DNA from: UBA10364 sp905182675
GTDB taxonomy: Bacteria; Bacteroidota; Bacteroidia; Flavobacteriales; Schleiferiaceae
Reading direction: 5' to 3'
Assembly (NCBI GenBank): GCA_963933975.1
Contig: CAWVWE010000013.1
Location: 1 to 47,577, forward strand
Length of the DNA: 47,577 nucleotides
Shown piece after piece: positions 25,684 through 33,999 of this stretch. The number at the start of each line of letters is the position of its first letter. Positions within the stretch are counted from its first letter, which is position 1. The notes under the pieces were generated by a model, which worked only from the letters and a program-made list of their open reading frames with translations, had not been told where the DNA came from and did no database searches. The position numbers were made by a program, and so were the translations under genes.

Positions 25684-27819
25684 TTACTCCTGTAATGCGT
25701 CCTCAACATAGTTGAGCACCTTAGTCATCAAATGCAAGCGGTCCTTACCACGTACGTTGTGTGGATGCATGGGATAAGGAAAGAAGTCCATCTGAATTCC
25801 CTTACTTATAAATTCTTTTACTAAGCTTAGGTTGTGCTGCATCACTACTACGTCATCTACGGTACCATGAATGAGCAATAAATCGCCTATGAGTCTGTCC
25901 GCATGATTGTGCAAGCGGCTTAAGGCATAACCTTCTGGGTTTTCCTCCGGTCTGTCCATGTAACGTTCTCCGTACATGGCCTCGTAGTATTTCCAATCGG
26001 TAACTGGGCCTCCTGCAACGCCGGCTTTAAAAGTTCCAGGCTCACGCAACATCAATGATGTAGTCATGAATCCGCCATAGCTCCAGCCATGTACTGCCAT
26101 GTTTTCTCCGTCAACGTAGGCAAGTGATTTGAGATAAGCTATTCCTGCGAGTTGATCTTCCATTTCTAATGTACCTAGTTGGCGGTGAATTTGCTGCTCA
26201 AAATCAGTACCTCGGTGTGCAGATCCGCGATTGTCTAAGGTGAAGACTATGTAGCCTCTATTCGCAAATTCATTCATCCATAACGGTCCTCCGCCATTCC
26301 AGCTGTTTGTCACCATTTGAGCATGTGGGCCGCCATAGACATAAACCAATACTGGATATTTCTTTGTAGGGTCAAAGTCAAATGGCTTATACATTCTGGT
26401 ATACAGTTTAGAACCATCGGGACCAGTAATGAAATCCAATTCAGGAGCGGAGATATTAAATCCCTTCCAAGGATTAGAAGCCTCTAGCAAGGCTTGTTGA
26501 GTTTGACCTCTATAAGAAGACAGTTGAATCACTCGGGGGGTATTGACGTTCTGGTAGCTGTCTACAAACCAACGCCCATTTTCTTGAACGGTTGTTCTAT
26601 GGTAGCCAGCTTCTGTTGTCAATTGTTTTTGCCGTCCACGCAGGTCAACACTAAATAAATGATTTTCACGAGGATCAGCGCCGGTAGCGGTGAATAGAAT
26701 ATCCCCCTTTACGGTACGTCCGGTTATTCCGGTAGCTACAAATTGGTTTTTAGTCAACTGGCGAATGAGTCTTCCGCTGCTGTGATAGAGATAGAGGTTC
26801 ATAAACCCATCACGCTCACTCATCCAAATAAATTGGTCGTCGGATACCCAATATGCAGGGAACTCAGGCTCTGCCCATTGCTCATCATCTTCGCTAAAAA
26901 GCACTCCGATCTTAGCTCCGGTTTGCGCATTGAAGGCAACCAGATCTACGTGGTTTTGTGCTCTGTTAATAATAGCCAGTGTAATTATAGTACCATCAAG
27001 AGACCAGCTCAGGTTGGTAAGGTATTGGTCAGTTTCTACGCCATCCGTGTCTAAGTATACCGGCGATGTCATGCCCCTGTGGAAAACACCCACTCGCGCA
27101 TATTCTGAAGACAGCCCAGCCATCGGGTATTTGATTTCCCGAAGTGAACCAGGTGTGGTTGTAAGCTCTAGAAGCGGATAGTTTGCGACTAAACTTTCGT
27201 CTTTTTGATAGAATGCTATGGCAGTGCCATCAGGACTCCAAAACAGACCGTTAGTGATACCAAACTCACTACGGGCTATAGCTTGCCCAGAAACAATATT
27301 GCGGTCTTCGAATGTTGTTACTTGTTCATTAACAGTACCATCCTTCCAGCTTACAACGACATTGTTGTCCACGGTATAAGCGGCATTCAGTGAATTAGGT
27401 GCAATCGTGATATTTGAAGCACCTTCTGCCAATTCCTGATGAAGTGCTAATGTTCCGTCCAATCCATAGGTAAACAATTTTCCACCGCTTTGGAAGTAGA
27501 GTGTTTCTGAATCTAACCAATTCAGAACGTATGCACCGCCAACTTTCGTTTTATGTACTGCTAAAGCTTCATTGATGTCTGATGTGCTGATCGCTGGGTA
27601 CAACCCCAATCCATCAACCTGTTCAATGGCTAAAGTCTGGTAGCCATCTTTGAGATAGGAATAGGCATCCTGTCCAGGCACCCACTTCATCATAGGTAAA
27701 TCTTCAGGATTGTAAGTTGAGCGAGCTCTTAAGACGGCATCTTCAAGGGTAAGTACGTTTTGTCCTACAGCGCTAAAAGTAATGAGAACCGTGAGAAGAC
27801 TCCATCTAATTGAGGTCAT
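25684..27819 (-). CDS. S9 family dipeptidyl peptidase IV-like
   Basis: A 711-residue exported prolyl-oligopeptidase-family enzyme with signal peptide (1-19, ending SAVGQ), an N-terminal eight-bladed propeller (about 40-470; e.g. FGITNGLFWSPDGTAIAFY, YWVSDDQFIWMSERDGFMNL) and a C-terminal alpha/beta hydrolase. Catalytic residues are Ser580 (HGWSYGGFM), Asp655 (HGTVDDVV) and His687 (HPHNVRGKD). It removes X-Pro type dipeptides. The start lies 10 bp after the ATPase gene stop, so the two probably share a transcript. With the convergent S46 peptidase it provides complementary dipeptide release. Confidence 0.92.
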   Translation of the reverse strand: MTSIRWSLLTVLITFSAVGQNVLTLEDAVLRARSTYNPEDLPMMKWVPGQDAYSYLKDGYQTLAIEQVDGLGLYPAISTSDINEALAVHKTKVGGAYVLNWLDSETLYFQSGGKLFTYGLDGTLALHQELAEGASNITIAPNSLNAAYTVDNNVVVSWKDGTVNEQVTTFEDRNIVSGQAIARSEFGITNGLFWSPDGTAIAFYQKDESLVANYPLLELTTTPGSLREIKYPMAGLSSEYARVGVFHRGMTSPVYLDTDGVETDQYLTNLSWSLDGTIITLAIINRAQNHVDLVAFNAQTGAKIGVLFSEDDEQWAEPEFPAYWVSDDQFIWMSERDGFMNLYLYHSSGRLIRQLTKNQFVATGITGRTVKGDILFTATGADPRENHLFSVDLRGRQKQLTTEAGYHRTTVQENGRWFVDSYQNVNTPRVIQLSSYRGQTQQALLEASNPWKGFNISAPELDFITGPDGSKLYTRMYKPFDFDPTKKYPVLVYVYGGPHAQMVTNSWNGGGPLWMNEFANRGYIVFTLDNRGSAHRGTDFEQQIHRQLGTLEMEDQLAGIAYLKSLAYVDGENMAVHGWSYGGFMTTSLMLREPGTFKAGVAGGPVTDWKYYEAMYGERYMDRPEENPEGYALSRLHNHADRLIGDLLLIHGTVDDVVVMQHNLSLVKEFISKGIQMDFFPYPMHPHNVRGKDRLHLMTKVLNYVEDALQE

Positions 27820-27829
27820 AAGAGGTTGT

Positions 27830-28522
27830 TTATTTCGTAATATCAGAGTCTATGTTTCCATCCACCAAACGAATGATACGCTTCGCATACTGGGCAATAT
27901 CTTCCTCGTGGGTAACTAGGATAACCGTATTACCAGCAGCTTGGATGTCGTCAAAGAGCTTCATGATCTCAAGCGAAGTTTTAGAGTCTAAGTTCCCCGT
28001 AGGTTCATCCGCTAGGATTAATGCGGGCCTATTGACTAAGGCCCTTGCGATTGCAACGCGTTGACGCTGTCCACCTGAAAGTTGATTAGGCCTATGATCC
28101 ATGCGGTCAGCAAGCCCTACTTGGGCCAGTACTTCAGATGCACGCTCTAACCGTTCTTGTTTCCCCATACCTGCATATACAAGTGGAAGCGCCACATTTT
28201 CTAGGGCTGTTGATCGTGGTAGAAGGTTAAATGTTTGAAAGACAAATCCTATTTCCTTATTGCGAATTTCTGCAAGTTGGTTGTCGTTCAGCGAGCTGAC
28301 ATCAGTGCCATTAAGTTTATAAGATCCAAGAGTCGGAGTATCTAAACAGCCCAGCAAATTCATCAAGGTTGACTTTCCTGAACCTGAGGGACCCATTAAA
28401 GCAAGATATTGATTCTTTTCAATGTCAAGGTCTATCCCTTTAAGTACATGTACAGTTTGAGCACCTAGCTTGAAATCGCGCGTGATATCACGGAGTTGGA
28501 GTATGGCTTTGTTTTCAGTCAA
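27830..28522 (-). CDS. ABC transporter ATP-binding protein, LolD/MacB type
   Basis: A 230-residue ATPase. Walker A GPSGSGKST, Q-loop GFVFQTFNLLPR, signature LSGGQRQRVAIARAL, Walker B LILADEPTGNLDS and switch His in VTHEEDIA are all intact. The FNLLPRSTALENV and DEPTGNLDS wording is typical of the LolD/MacB/FtsE-like branch, which drives lipoprotein release or efflux permeases rather than nutrient import. No permease gene is adjacent. The only reasonable start is TTG at 28522 (the frame has no nearby ATG upstream). It sits 37 bp after the ABC-F gene and 10 bp before the DPP IV gene. Confidence 0.9.
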   Translation of the reverse strand: MTENKAILQLRDITRDFKLGAQTVHVLKGIDLDIEKNQYLALMGPSGSGKSTLMNLLGCLDTPTLGSYKLNGTDVSSLNDNQLAEIRNKEIGFVFQTFNLLPRSTALENVALPLVYAGMGKQERLERASEVLAQVGLADRMDHRPNQLSGGQRQRVAIARALVNRPALILADEPTGNLDSKTSLEIMKLFDDIQAAGNTVILVTHEEDIAQYAKRIIRLVDGNIDSDITK

Positions 28523-28559
28523 AATAGCTGTCGTACTTGAATTAGGGTATTAAAAATAA

Positions 28560-30434
28560 CTATTCGCTCTCGAACTCACTCAGTTCTAACCATCTCATTT
28601 CCTTCTGGTCTAGTTCTGTGATGATTCGTTCAATCTCTTCGGAGGCCTTAACCAATTGATCAGGATCCTGCTTATTACTCTCAAAAATTTGGTTTAGCTC
28701 TTCGCGCCTGTCTTCTAAGGCGGTGATTTGAATAGGAAGATCCTCCCATTCTCGTTTTTCAGAGAAACTCAGCTTATTTTTTTTCGGTGTTTTTTTCTCT
28801 TTAGGAGAATCTACAGTTTTGCCTTTTGGAGTTTTGATAGCATCCACTCTTTTTTGATCCTCGCGCCATTCGTAGTACCTACCATTAAAGTCCTTTATGC
28901 GTCCACCACCCTCAAAGATGAACAGGTGGTCACAAAGTTTATCTAGAAAATACCTGTCGTGACTAACGACGAGTAGACAACCTTGAAATTCCTCTAAAAA
29001 TTCTTCTAAGGCTTGAAGCGTGAGTATGTCTAAATCATTTGTGGGCTCATCTAATATGAGAAAATTGGGGTTTTTCATCAAAATGGTCAACAAAAACAAC
29101 CTTCTTTTTTCTCCACCACTTAAGGTGCTCACATAGCTATATTGTTGATGTCCATCGAAGAGAAAGCGCTCACATAGCTGAGAAGCGGTTAGTTTCTGCC
29201 CCTTATTTAAAGTGATATATTCTCCAATTTCCTGAACCACCTCAATCACCTTGAGGTCATTCTTGTCTATCATTCCGTCTTGGGTATAATGCCCGAAAAC
29301 AACGGTTTCACCTGTGATTATCTTGCCCGTATCAGGAGTCTCTAGCTCCATGATGAGTTTTAACAATGTAGACTTACCACATCCGTTAGGCCCTACAATT
29401 CCTACGCGCTCACCTTTCTTAAAAACGTAACTAAATTGTTCAATCAGTAGTTTGTCTGGATAACTTTTAGCGACTTTATGGAGCTCTAATATCTTCCCTC
29501 CCAATCGTTGAGAATTCAGCGCAAGTGTGACTTCTGTATCATCAATGCGCTGGTTGGCGACTTTTTTGACATCTTTGAATCGATCTATGCGGTCTTTAGA
29601 CTTGCCGGTTCGAGCGCTAGGCGATTTGCGCATCCAGTCCAACTCCTTTTTAAACAGCTGCTTTGCTTTATGCAGGTGAGCCGCTTCATTAGCTTCACGG
29701 AGCTCTTTTTGCTCTAGGTAGTAGCTGTAGTTGCCTTCGTACTTATAAAACTGAAGGTTTTCTAATTCGAACATTGTTCCACAGACGCGTTCTAAGAAAT
29801 ATCGATCGTGAGTAATCATCAATAGCGCTCCCTTGTAATTGATCAAATATTCCTCTAGCCACTCAATAATATCTAAATCTAAGTGGTTGGTGGGCTCATC
29901 CATTAAAATGAGATCTGGCTCTTCAATAAAGAGTTGTGCCAGAGCGAGTCTTTTGATTTCACCTCCAGAAAAACGATCTACTTTACGCTCCATGTCTGGA
30001 AGATTCATTCTACTGTGCATTTCCTGAATGCGACCTTCGATGGTCCAGCCACCGGTTATCTCTACTCGGTCTAAAGCAGCTTGCATAGCATCAGTATCAC
30101 CTTCACCCATAAGCACCTCTTCATAGGCTCTTAGCGCATCTAAGCCTGGGTGGTCACTCTGATAAAGGACTTCCCTTACCGTTAAGCCGTCTGCATAGGC
30201 GGGCTGTTGTGATAAGTAACGAATCTTAATACCATTTCTAAAAACCACATCTCCGGTATCTGCATTACTCGGGTCTATGAGGGTACGCATGAGGGTTGTT
30301 TTACCCGCACCATTTTTTGCGATTATAGCAATTTTCTCGCCTTCGTGAATACCGAAGGTGATGTCTTTGTACAAGGTTTTAATCCCGAAAGATTTACTGA
30401 TTTTATGTACAGAAAGAAGGTTTTTTGATTCCAA
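28560..30434 (-). CDS. ABC-F family ATPase (Uup-like)
   Basis: A 624-residue soluble protein with two ABC domains and no membrane segments. Domain 1 has Walker A AKNGAGKTT and signature FSGGEIKRLALAQL; domain 2 has GPNGCGKST and LSGGEKRRLFLL; each is followed by DEPTN(H/D)LD. The linker (about 235-320) is charged and helical. A Lys-rich stretch and a C-terminal coiled coil (about 545-624) resemble Uup. ABC-F proteins act on ribosomes or, in Uup, also on branched DNA. The start is TTG at 30434: the same frame has a TAA 15 nt upstream and no ATG between. It starts 12 bp after the cytochrome c gene stop. Confidence 0.9.
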   Translation of the reverse strand: MESKNLLSVHKISKSFGIKTLYKDITFGIHEGEKIAIIAKNGAGKTTLMRTLIDPSNADTGDVVFRNGIKIRYLSQQPAYADGLTVREVLYQSDHPGLDALRAYEEVLMGEGDTDAMQAALDRVEITGGWTIEGRIQEMHSRMNLPDMERKVDRFSGGEIKRLALAQLFIEEPDLILMDEPTNHLDLDIIEWLEEYLINYKGALLMITHDRYFLERVCGTMFELENLQFYKYEGNYSYYLEQKELREANEAAHLHKAKQLFKKELDWMRKSPSARTGKSKDRIDRFKDVKKVANQRIDDTEVTLALNSQRLGGKILELHKVAKSYPDKLLIEQFSYVFKKGERVGIVGPNGCGKSTLLKLIMELETPDTGKIITGETVVFGHYTQDGMIDKNDLKVIEVVQEIGEYITLNKGQKLTASQLCERFLFDGHQQYSYVSTLSGGEKRRLFLLTILMKNPNFLILDEPTNDLDILTLQALEEFLEEFQGCLLVVSHDRYFLDKLCDHLFIFEGGGRIKDFNGRYYEWREDQKRVDAIKTPKGKTVDSPKEKKTPKKNKLSFSEKREWEDLPIQITALEDRREELNQIFESNKQDPDQLVKASEEIERIITELDQKEMRWLELSEFESE

Positions 30435-30446
30435 TTGAGGCCAGTT

Positions 30447-30824
30447 TTATTCGTTCACTTCTAATGAAGCAATCCAGTCTGCAATAGTAGCCAATTCCTC
30501 GCCATTCACCCACTGCATTGGAGCCATAGGTGGATAATCGGGCCAGTTTTTTGGTTGAGGTTCTTTGATCAGGGTGATCAGCTCCTCTTTGGTATATTTC
30601 CGTTGCGCTATTTCCAAATAGGAGGGGCCTATTAATTTCTTGTCTATGCGATGACACCCCAGGCAAGTATTCTTAGCCAATAGGCCCTGAACCTCCCTTG
30701 AAACCTGCGAAACCTCGGTAGTTTCTAGAATAATCTCAGTATCATCTTGATGCCCGCATGAATATATCATACCAGAGAAAAGCAGAAGAAAAAAAGCATG
30801 GTAAAACGTGGGGCGATTGGTCAT
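30447..30824 (-). CDS. mono-haem cytochrome c lipoprotein
   Basis: A 125-residue lipoprotein: signal ending at Cys23 (MIYSC), a short acidic spacer, and a class I cytochrome c fold with haem site CLGCH (54-58). Met100 or Met103 in YPPMAPM is the probable axial ligand. The GPSYLEIAQRK and WPDYPPMAPM layout resembles small electron-carrier or c-type domains associated with terminal oxidases. It diverges from a SCO gene, a copper chaperone for cytochrome oxidase assembly, with starts only 23 bp apart, which supports a respiratory role (inference). Confidence 0.85.
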   Translation of the reverse strand: MTNRPTFYHAFFLLLFSGMIYSCGHQDDTEIILETTEVSQVSREVQGLLAKNTCLGCHRIDKKLIGPSYLEIAQRKYTKEELITLIKEPQPKNWPDYPPMAPMQWVNGEELATIADWIASLEVNE

Positions 30825-30847
30825 AAGATGCAGTAATTTTGAATGAT

Positions 30848-31525
30848 ATGATAAAGATAAAACTCAAAACAACAGAGTGGCTAAAAATTTTAGCAGTGCT
30901 GTTGGTCTTCGTTGTGGGCTCTACTGCTTCGTTTCAGATTTTAAAGCGCCCAGCTAGGCTTCCCATTTATAACCCCTCAGATATGAATCCCGCTGTAGTT
31001 GATGACGATCTCGAGCGCATAGGCAGAGGTCACCGGGTAAGCGACTTCTCACTTACTGATCAATGGGGTCAGCCGGCAGATAGCTCCATGCTTTCTGGGA
31101 AAATTTATGTGGCCGATTTCTTCTTCACCACATGTCCTACTATTTGTATTGAAATGGGAAAAAATTTCCAAAAAATTCAAGCCGCTTATATAGACCAGCC
31201 TAAGTTGAACTTGGTGAGCCACACGGTTATGCCAGAGGTGGATAGTGTCGAAGTAATGCAAGCTTATGGTGATAAACTAGGTGCGGTAAAAGGCAAGTGG
31301 CACTTGCTTACAGGTGAGAAAGAAGAACTCTATCGACTAGCAAGAAGACAGTATTTCGCAGTAATGGAGCAAGGCGCCAGCTTTGATGAGCATGACTTTA
31401 TTCATACCGAAAACGTCATTTTAATTGATGAGAAGAAGCGCATCAGAGGCTTTTATGATGGTACGGATGATGTTCAAATGGAACAGTTGATTCTTGATAT
31501 TCAAATACTCCTTGATACTAAATAG
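30848..31525 (+). CDS. SCO1/SenC family copper chaperone, membrane anchored
   Basis: 225 residues from ATG 30848; a TTG at 30839 would add three residues. One N-terminal membrane helix (about 12-29) anchors a thioredoxin-fold domain outside the cytoplasm. Copper-binding Cys96 and Cys100 (TCPTICIEM) and His186 (HDFIHTENV) are present. SCO proteins deliver copper to the CuA site of cytochrome c oxidase or protect against oxidative stress. It diverges from a cytochrome c gene; only 23 bp separate the starts, so their promoters must overlap or lie inside the opposite gene. Its 3' end overlaps the convergent TPR gene by 8 bp. Confidence 0.92.
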   Translation: MIKIKLKTTEWLKILAVLLVFVVGSTASFQILKRPARLPIYNPSDMNPAVVDDDLERIGRGHRVSDFSLTDQWGQPADSSMLSGKIYVADFFFTTCPTICIEMGKNFQKIQAAYIDQPKLNLVSHTVMPEVDSVEVMQAYGDKLGAVKGKWHLLTGEKEELYRLARRQYFAVMEQGASFDEHDFIHTENVILIDEKKRIRGFYDGTDDVQMEQLILDIQILLDTK

Positions 31526-32762
31526 TATCCCGTTTTACCTGTAAAAAAGGTGCAATCGAATCCTTTTTCTCAGGATGTTCTTTGAAGGGCACTTCGTTGC
31601 TACGGAGTATGGAGTCGGACGAAGTTCCTGCCGGATAAATAAATTCTGTAGAGTCGTTTAGTATTGTTGTCTCCACAAAGTAAGTGAGGTTGCTGTCAGG
31701 CGTTTCTAGTAGCTGTGTAAAGCCAATATAACTGGTGTCCAAGGCAACTGCTCTGAAACGAGCATCTCCGCGGTGAAAGTCCCACAACAGGATCGTACTG
31801 TCTTGAGCATCTTGAATTAGCCCTGCCCAATGTTTCCCTAAAATGGCTCCGGATGCACTGATGTAAAATCGACTGTATTTGGTGTTTTCAAATAGATGAG
31901 GCCTAAAAGTCCGGTAGTCCTCCACGGTGCCATTAAGGCGTGAATAATCTCCTACTTTAATACGCCCCTTTTTGTAGAGATCAATTGGAAGCTTGTTCAT
32001 GTTGTATCTCGACTGTAAGTCATTTTCTGCCCATTGTCCCAAGCTATCTAAACCCTGCAAGCGATATAATGAGAGTCTGTTGATAAGATAAGACACGTTA
32101 TCAGGTTTAACGTTGAGTAGTAATTCTTGGGCCTTAAGCGCTAAGGAATAGTCTTTAAAAACATGCCATTCCAAGCTTACTTGCTGTTCTGCAGTAAGGC
32201 GCCAAAAGTCCAGACCTTTCTCAAACCTCAGCATATTATCTTCTATCTGTTGTCGCGCCTTGTTGTACATTTCTCGCTCCAGGTTAATGACCACAAGCAT
32301 GAAGAAAGGAGTTTGCTTATCATAAAGCTCACAGAGGGTAAAATAGGTTTTGTAGGCGGCATCTATAGCGCCCATTTCATATTGAATAGAGGCTCTAAAT
32401 AAAAGATATTTTTGATGGTCTTTTCTATACTCAAGACATTTATCTAGATCAATTAATGCAGCATTTAACCTGCCCAATTCATAGTTAGACTCTGCCCTGA
32501 AGAAATAAAGGTCTTCACTATTCATGCGCTTGGCAATGGCCAAGTCGTAATGTTGCAGCGCTTGTTGCGCTTCCAATGGCTGTACAGACATAAACGCCCT
32601 CCCTATGGTCATATTGTCTTTTGCGCTTAATGTCGATCCACTCGATGCAAACGCTATGATTTGATCGTAACTCTTCGTGTTCCAGAGTCGAGATATGTAG
32701 CTGCCTTGTCCTGATGAAAGATAATGACAGAGCAATAGAAGAATAATGACTTTAGTTTTCAT
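31518..32762 (-). CDS. exported TPR-like repeat protein of unknown function
   Basis: A 414-residue protein with a signal peptide (1-18, ending SSGQ). Residues about 50-260 carry tetratricopeptide-like helical pairs (e.g. EALQHYDLAIAKRMNSEDLYF, AESNYELGRLNAALIDLDKCLEY, RASIQYEMGAIDAAYKTYF), followed by a beta-rich C-terminal part (FYISASGAILGKHWAGLIQ, ILLWDFHRGDARFRAVALD). TPR domains bind other proteins; the client is unknown. The start overlaps the stop of the upstream Ig-like lipoprotein gene by 11 bp, implying translational coupling and perhaps a shared envelope complex. Confidence 0.75.
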   Translation of the reverse strand: MKTKVIILLLLCHYLSSGQGSYISRLWNTKSYDQIIAFASSGSTLSAKDNMTIGRAFMSVQPLEAQQALQHYDLAIAKRMNSEDLYFFRAESNYELGRLNAALIDLDKCLEYRKDHQKYLLFRASIQYEMGAIDAAYKTYFTLCELYDKQTPFFMLVVINLEREMYNKARQQIEDNMLRFEKGLDFWRLTAEQQVSLEWHVFKDYSLALKAQELLLNVKPDNVSYLINRLSLYRLQGLDSLGQWAENDLQSRYNMNKLPIDLYKKGRIKVGDYSRLNGTVEDYRTFRPHLFENTKYSRFYISASGAILGKHWAGLIQDAQDSTILLWDFHRGDARFRAVALDTSYIGFTQLLETPDSNLTYFVETTILNDSTEFIYPAGTSSDSILRSNEVPFKEHPEKKDSIAPFLQVKRDTI

Positions 32763-33849
32763 CTTCCTCAGTTTTTAGGGGCAGTGCAATGGGCTGTTCG
32801 ATATCCCAATTAGCTTTTAAGTCAAAAACTTGAGATTCAAGAATGGGTTCGCCTTCAGTTCCATCCTCCCATGATGGTCCATCCCATACGTGGTTTTCAT
32901 TTAAGTCTTGGTAGCCTGAAATGGTATAATCACCAGGTGGAAGTATAATGGGCTCTGACAATAGGGTATCAGAATGTGGACTACTGGTCATAAAATACTG
33001 ATGATTAGAACTGTGCGTACACCAAAGGTGAAGCATTTTCTCATGGGGACCAATACGGAACGAAATCGTTCCAAGAGACTCTTCTGAAGCCGTATCAATA
33101 TAATAGGCGATAGAATCTTGGACGATAGAATCTAAAACAGGTATTTCAAAGTCTAGGGCAGAATAGTCTATGATCGTGTGAAAAGAATCAGGTAGAGAGA
33201 AGATGTTTTTTTGAAATCCAAATGGCTCCATGTCAACGTCCCATGTCTTGTTAAAATTTAAATCTTCAAAAACCAAAAGGTCAAAGGTGTCTGATGGCAT
33301 ATAATAAAATGAAAACGAACCGTCTTTTCTGGGCGTTGTGCTAAAAACAGCCTTAGAAACAGAGTCAATTCCAGAAGGAACTAACCAAACGCTCAATGCA
33401 TCAAATGCGCCTTCTCCTTTTTTGTTTAATGAACCATGGTACTGTAAACTGTCAATTGTAGGGCCAGTGCTCCAAACAAATTGCAGATTTTTAATGCGGT
33501 TGTTTTCATTTAGGTCTCCTACCTCGTCTCCCAAGCTAATGCGATAGGTGGTAGAATCTGTCATTTGATTTTCGTCCCAAGTAAAACTCAATCTTTTGCC
33601 TTTTAACTCAAATTCTAAACCCGTTAATGGAGGACTACTGACTAAAACACCTCGTAGTTTTTGTGCTTGAATATATTCGTCAAATACCACTGTGGCGGTT
33701 GATCCAGTATAGTTTAAAGCCCCAATAACAGGTGAAATCTCTCGTATAACGGGTGGAGTTTCATCTTTTGGTCCTCCTTGCGGCGCATTCTGGACAGCAC
33801 AAGCGGAACAAAAACCAAGTGCAACATACTTTAATAGTCTAAGCATCAT
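32752..33849 (-). CDS. Ig-like (SbsA-type) domain lipoprotein
   Basis: A 365-residue lipoprotein. The signal ends near Cys17 (FCSACAVQ), followed by the characteristic PQGGPKDETPPVI and a bacterial Ig-like domain (about 34-115: SPVIGALNYTGSTATVVFDE, KRLSFTWDENQMTDSTTYRI). Two further beta domains contain FNKTWDVDMEPFG and LNENHVWDGPSWEDG, which look like carbohydrate-binding or calcium-loop beta modules. Such proteins are widely conserved in Bacteroidota with no firm function; many are surface lipoproteins. It is translationally coupled to the following TPR gene. Confidence 0.8.
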   Translation of the reverse strand: MMLRLLKYVALGFCSACAVQNAPQGGPKDETPPVIREISPVIGALNYTGSTATVVFDEYIQAQKLRGVLVSSPPLTGLEFELKGKRLSFTWDENQMTDSTTYRISLGDEVGDLNENNRIKNLQFVWSTGPTIDSLQYHGSLNKKGEGAFDALSVWLVPSGIDSVSKAVFSTTPRKDGSFSFYYMPSDTFDLLVFEDLNFNKTWDVDMEPFGFQKNIFSLPDSFHTIIDYSALDFEIPVLDSIVQDSIAYYIDTASEESLGTISFRIGPHEKMLHLWCTHSSNHQYFMTSSPHSDTLLSEPIILPPGDYTISGYQDLNENHVWDGPSWEDGTEGEPILESQVFDLKANWDIEQPIALPLKTEEDEN

Positions 33850-33999
33850 TCAAATCTCAGCAATTAGAAGGTATTAAGACACTTTGAAACGAAATAATCA
33901 GATCAATATTTCAACATACCAACGGGATCATGATTATTTATTAAAATAAATTACTAAAAGAGACTATCTTTCTGTCATTATAATCTTTGAAAAATAGAG

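Noticed and set aside
33961..33999. Promoter for the large T9SS gene around ATAATCTTTG
   Set aside because: TA and TTTG are separated by three bases instead of two, the box lies within 15 nt of the ATG, and no -33 TTTG fits.
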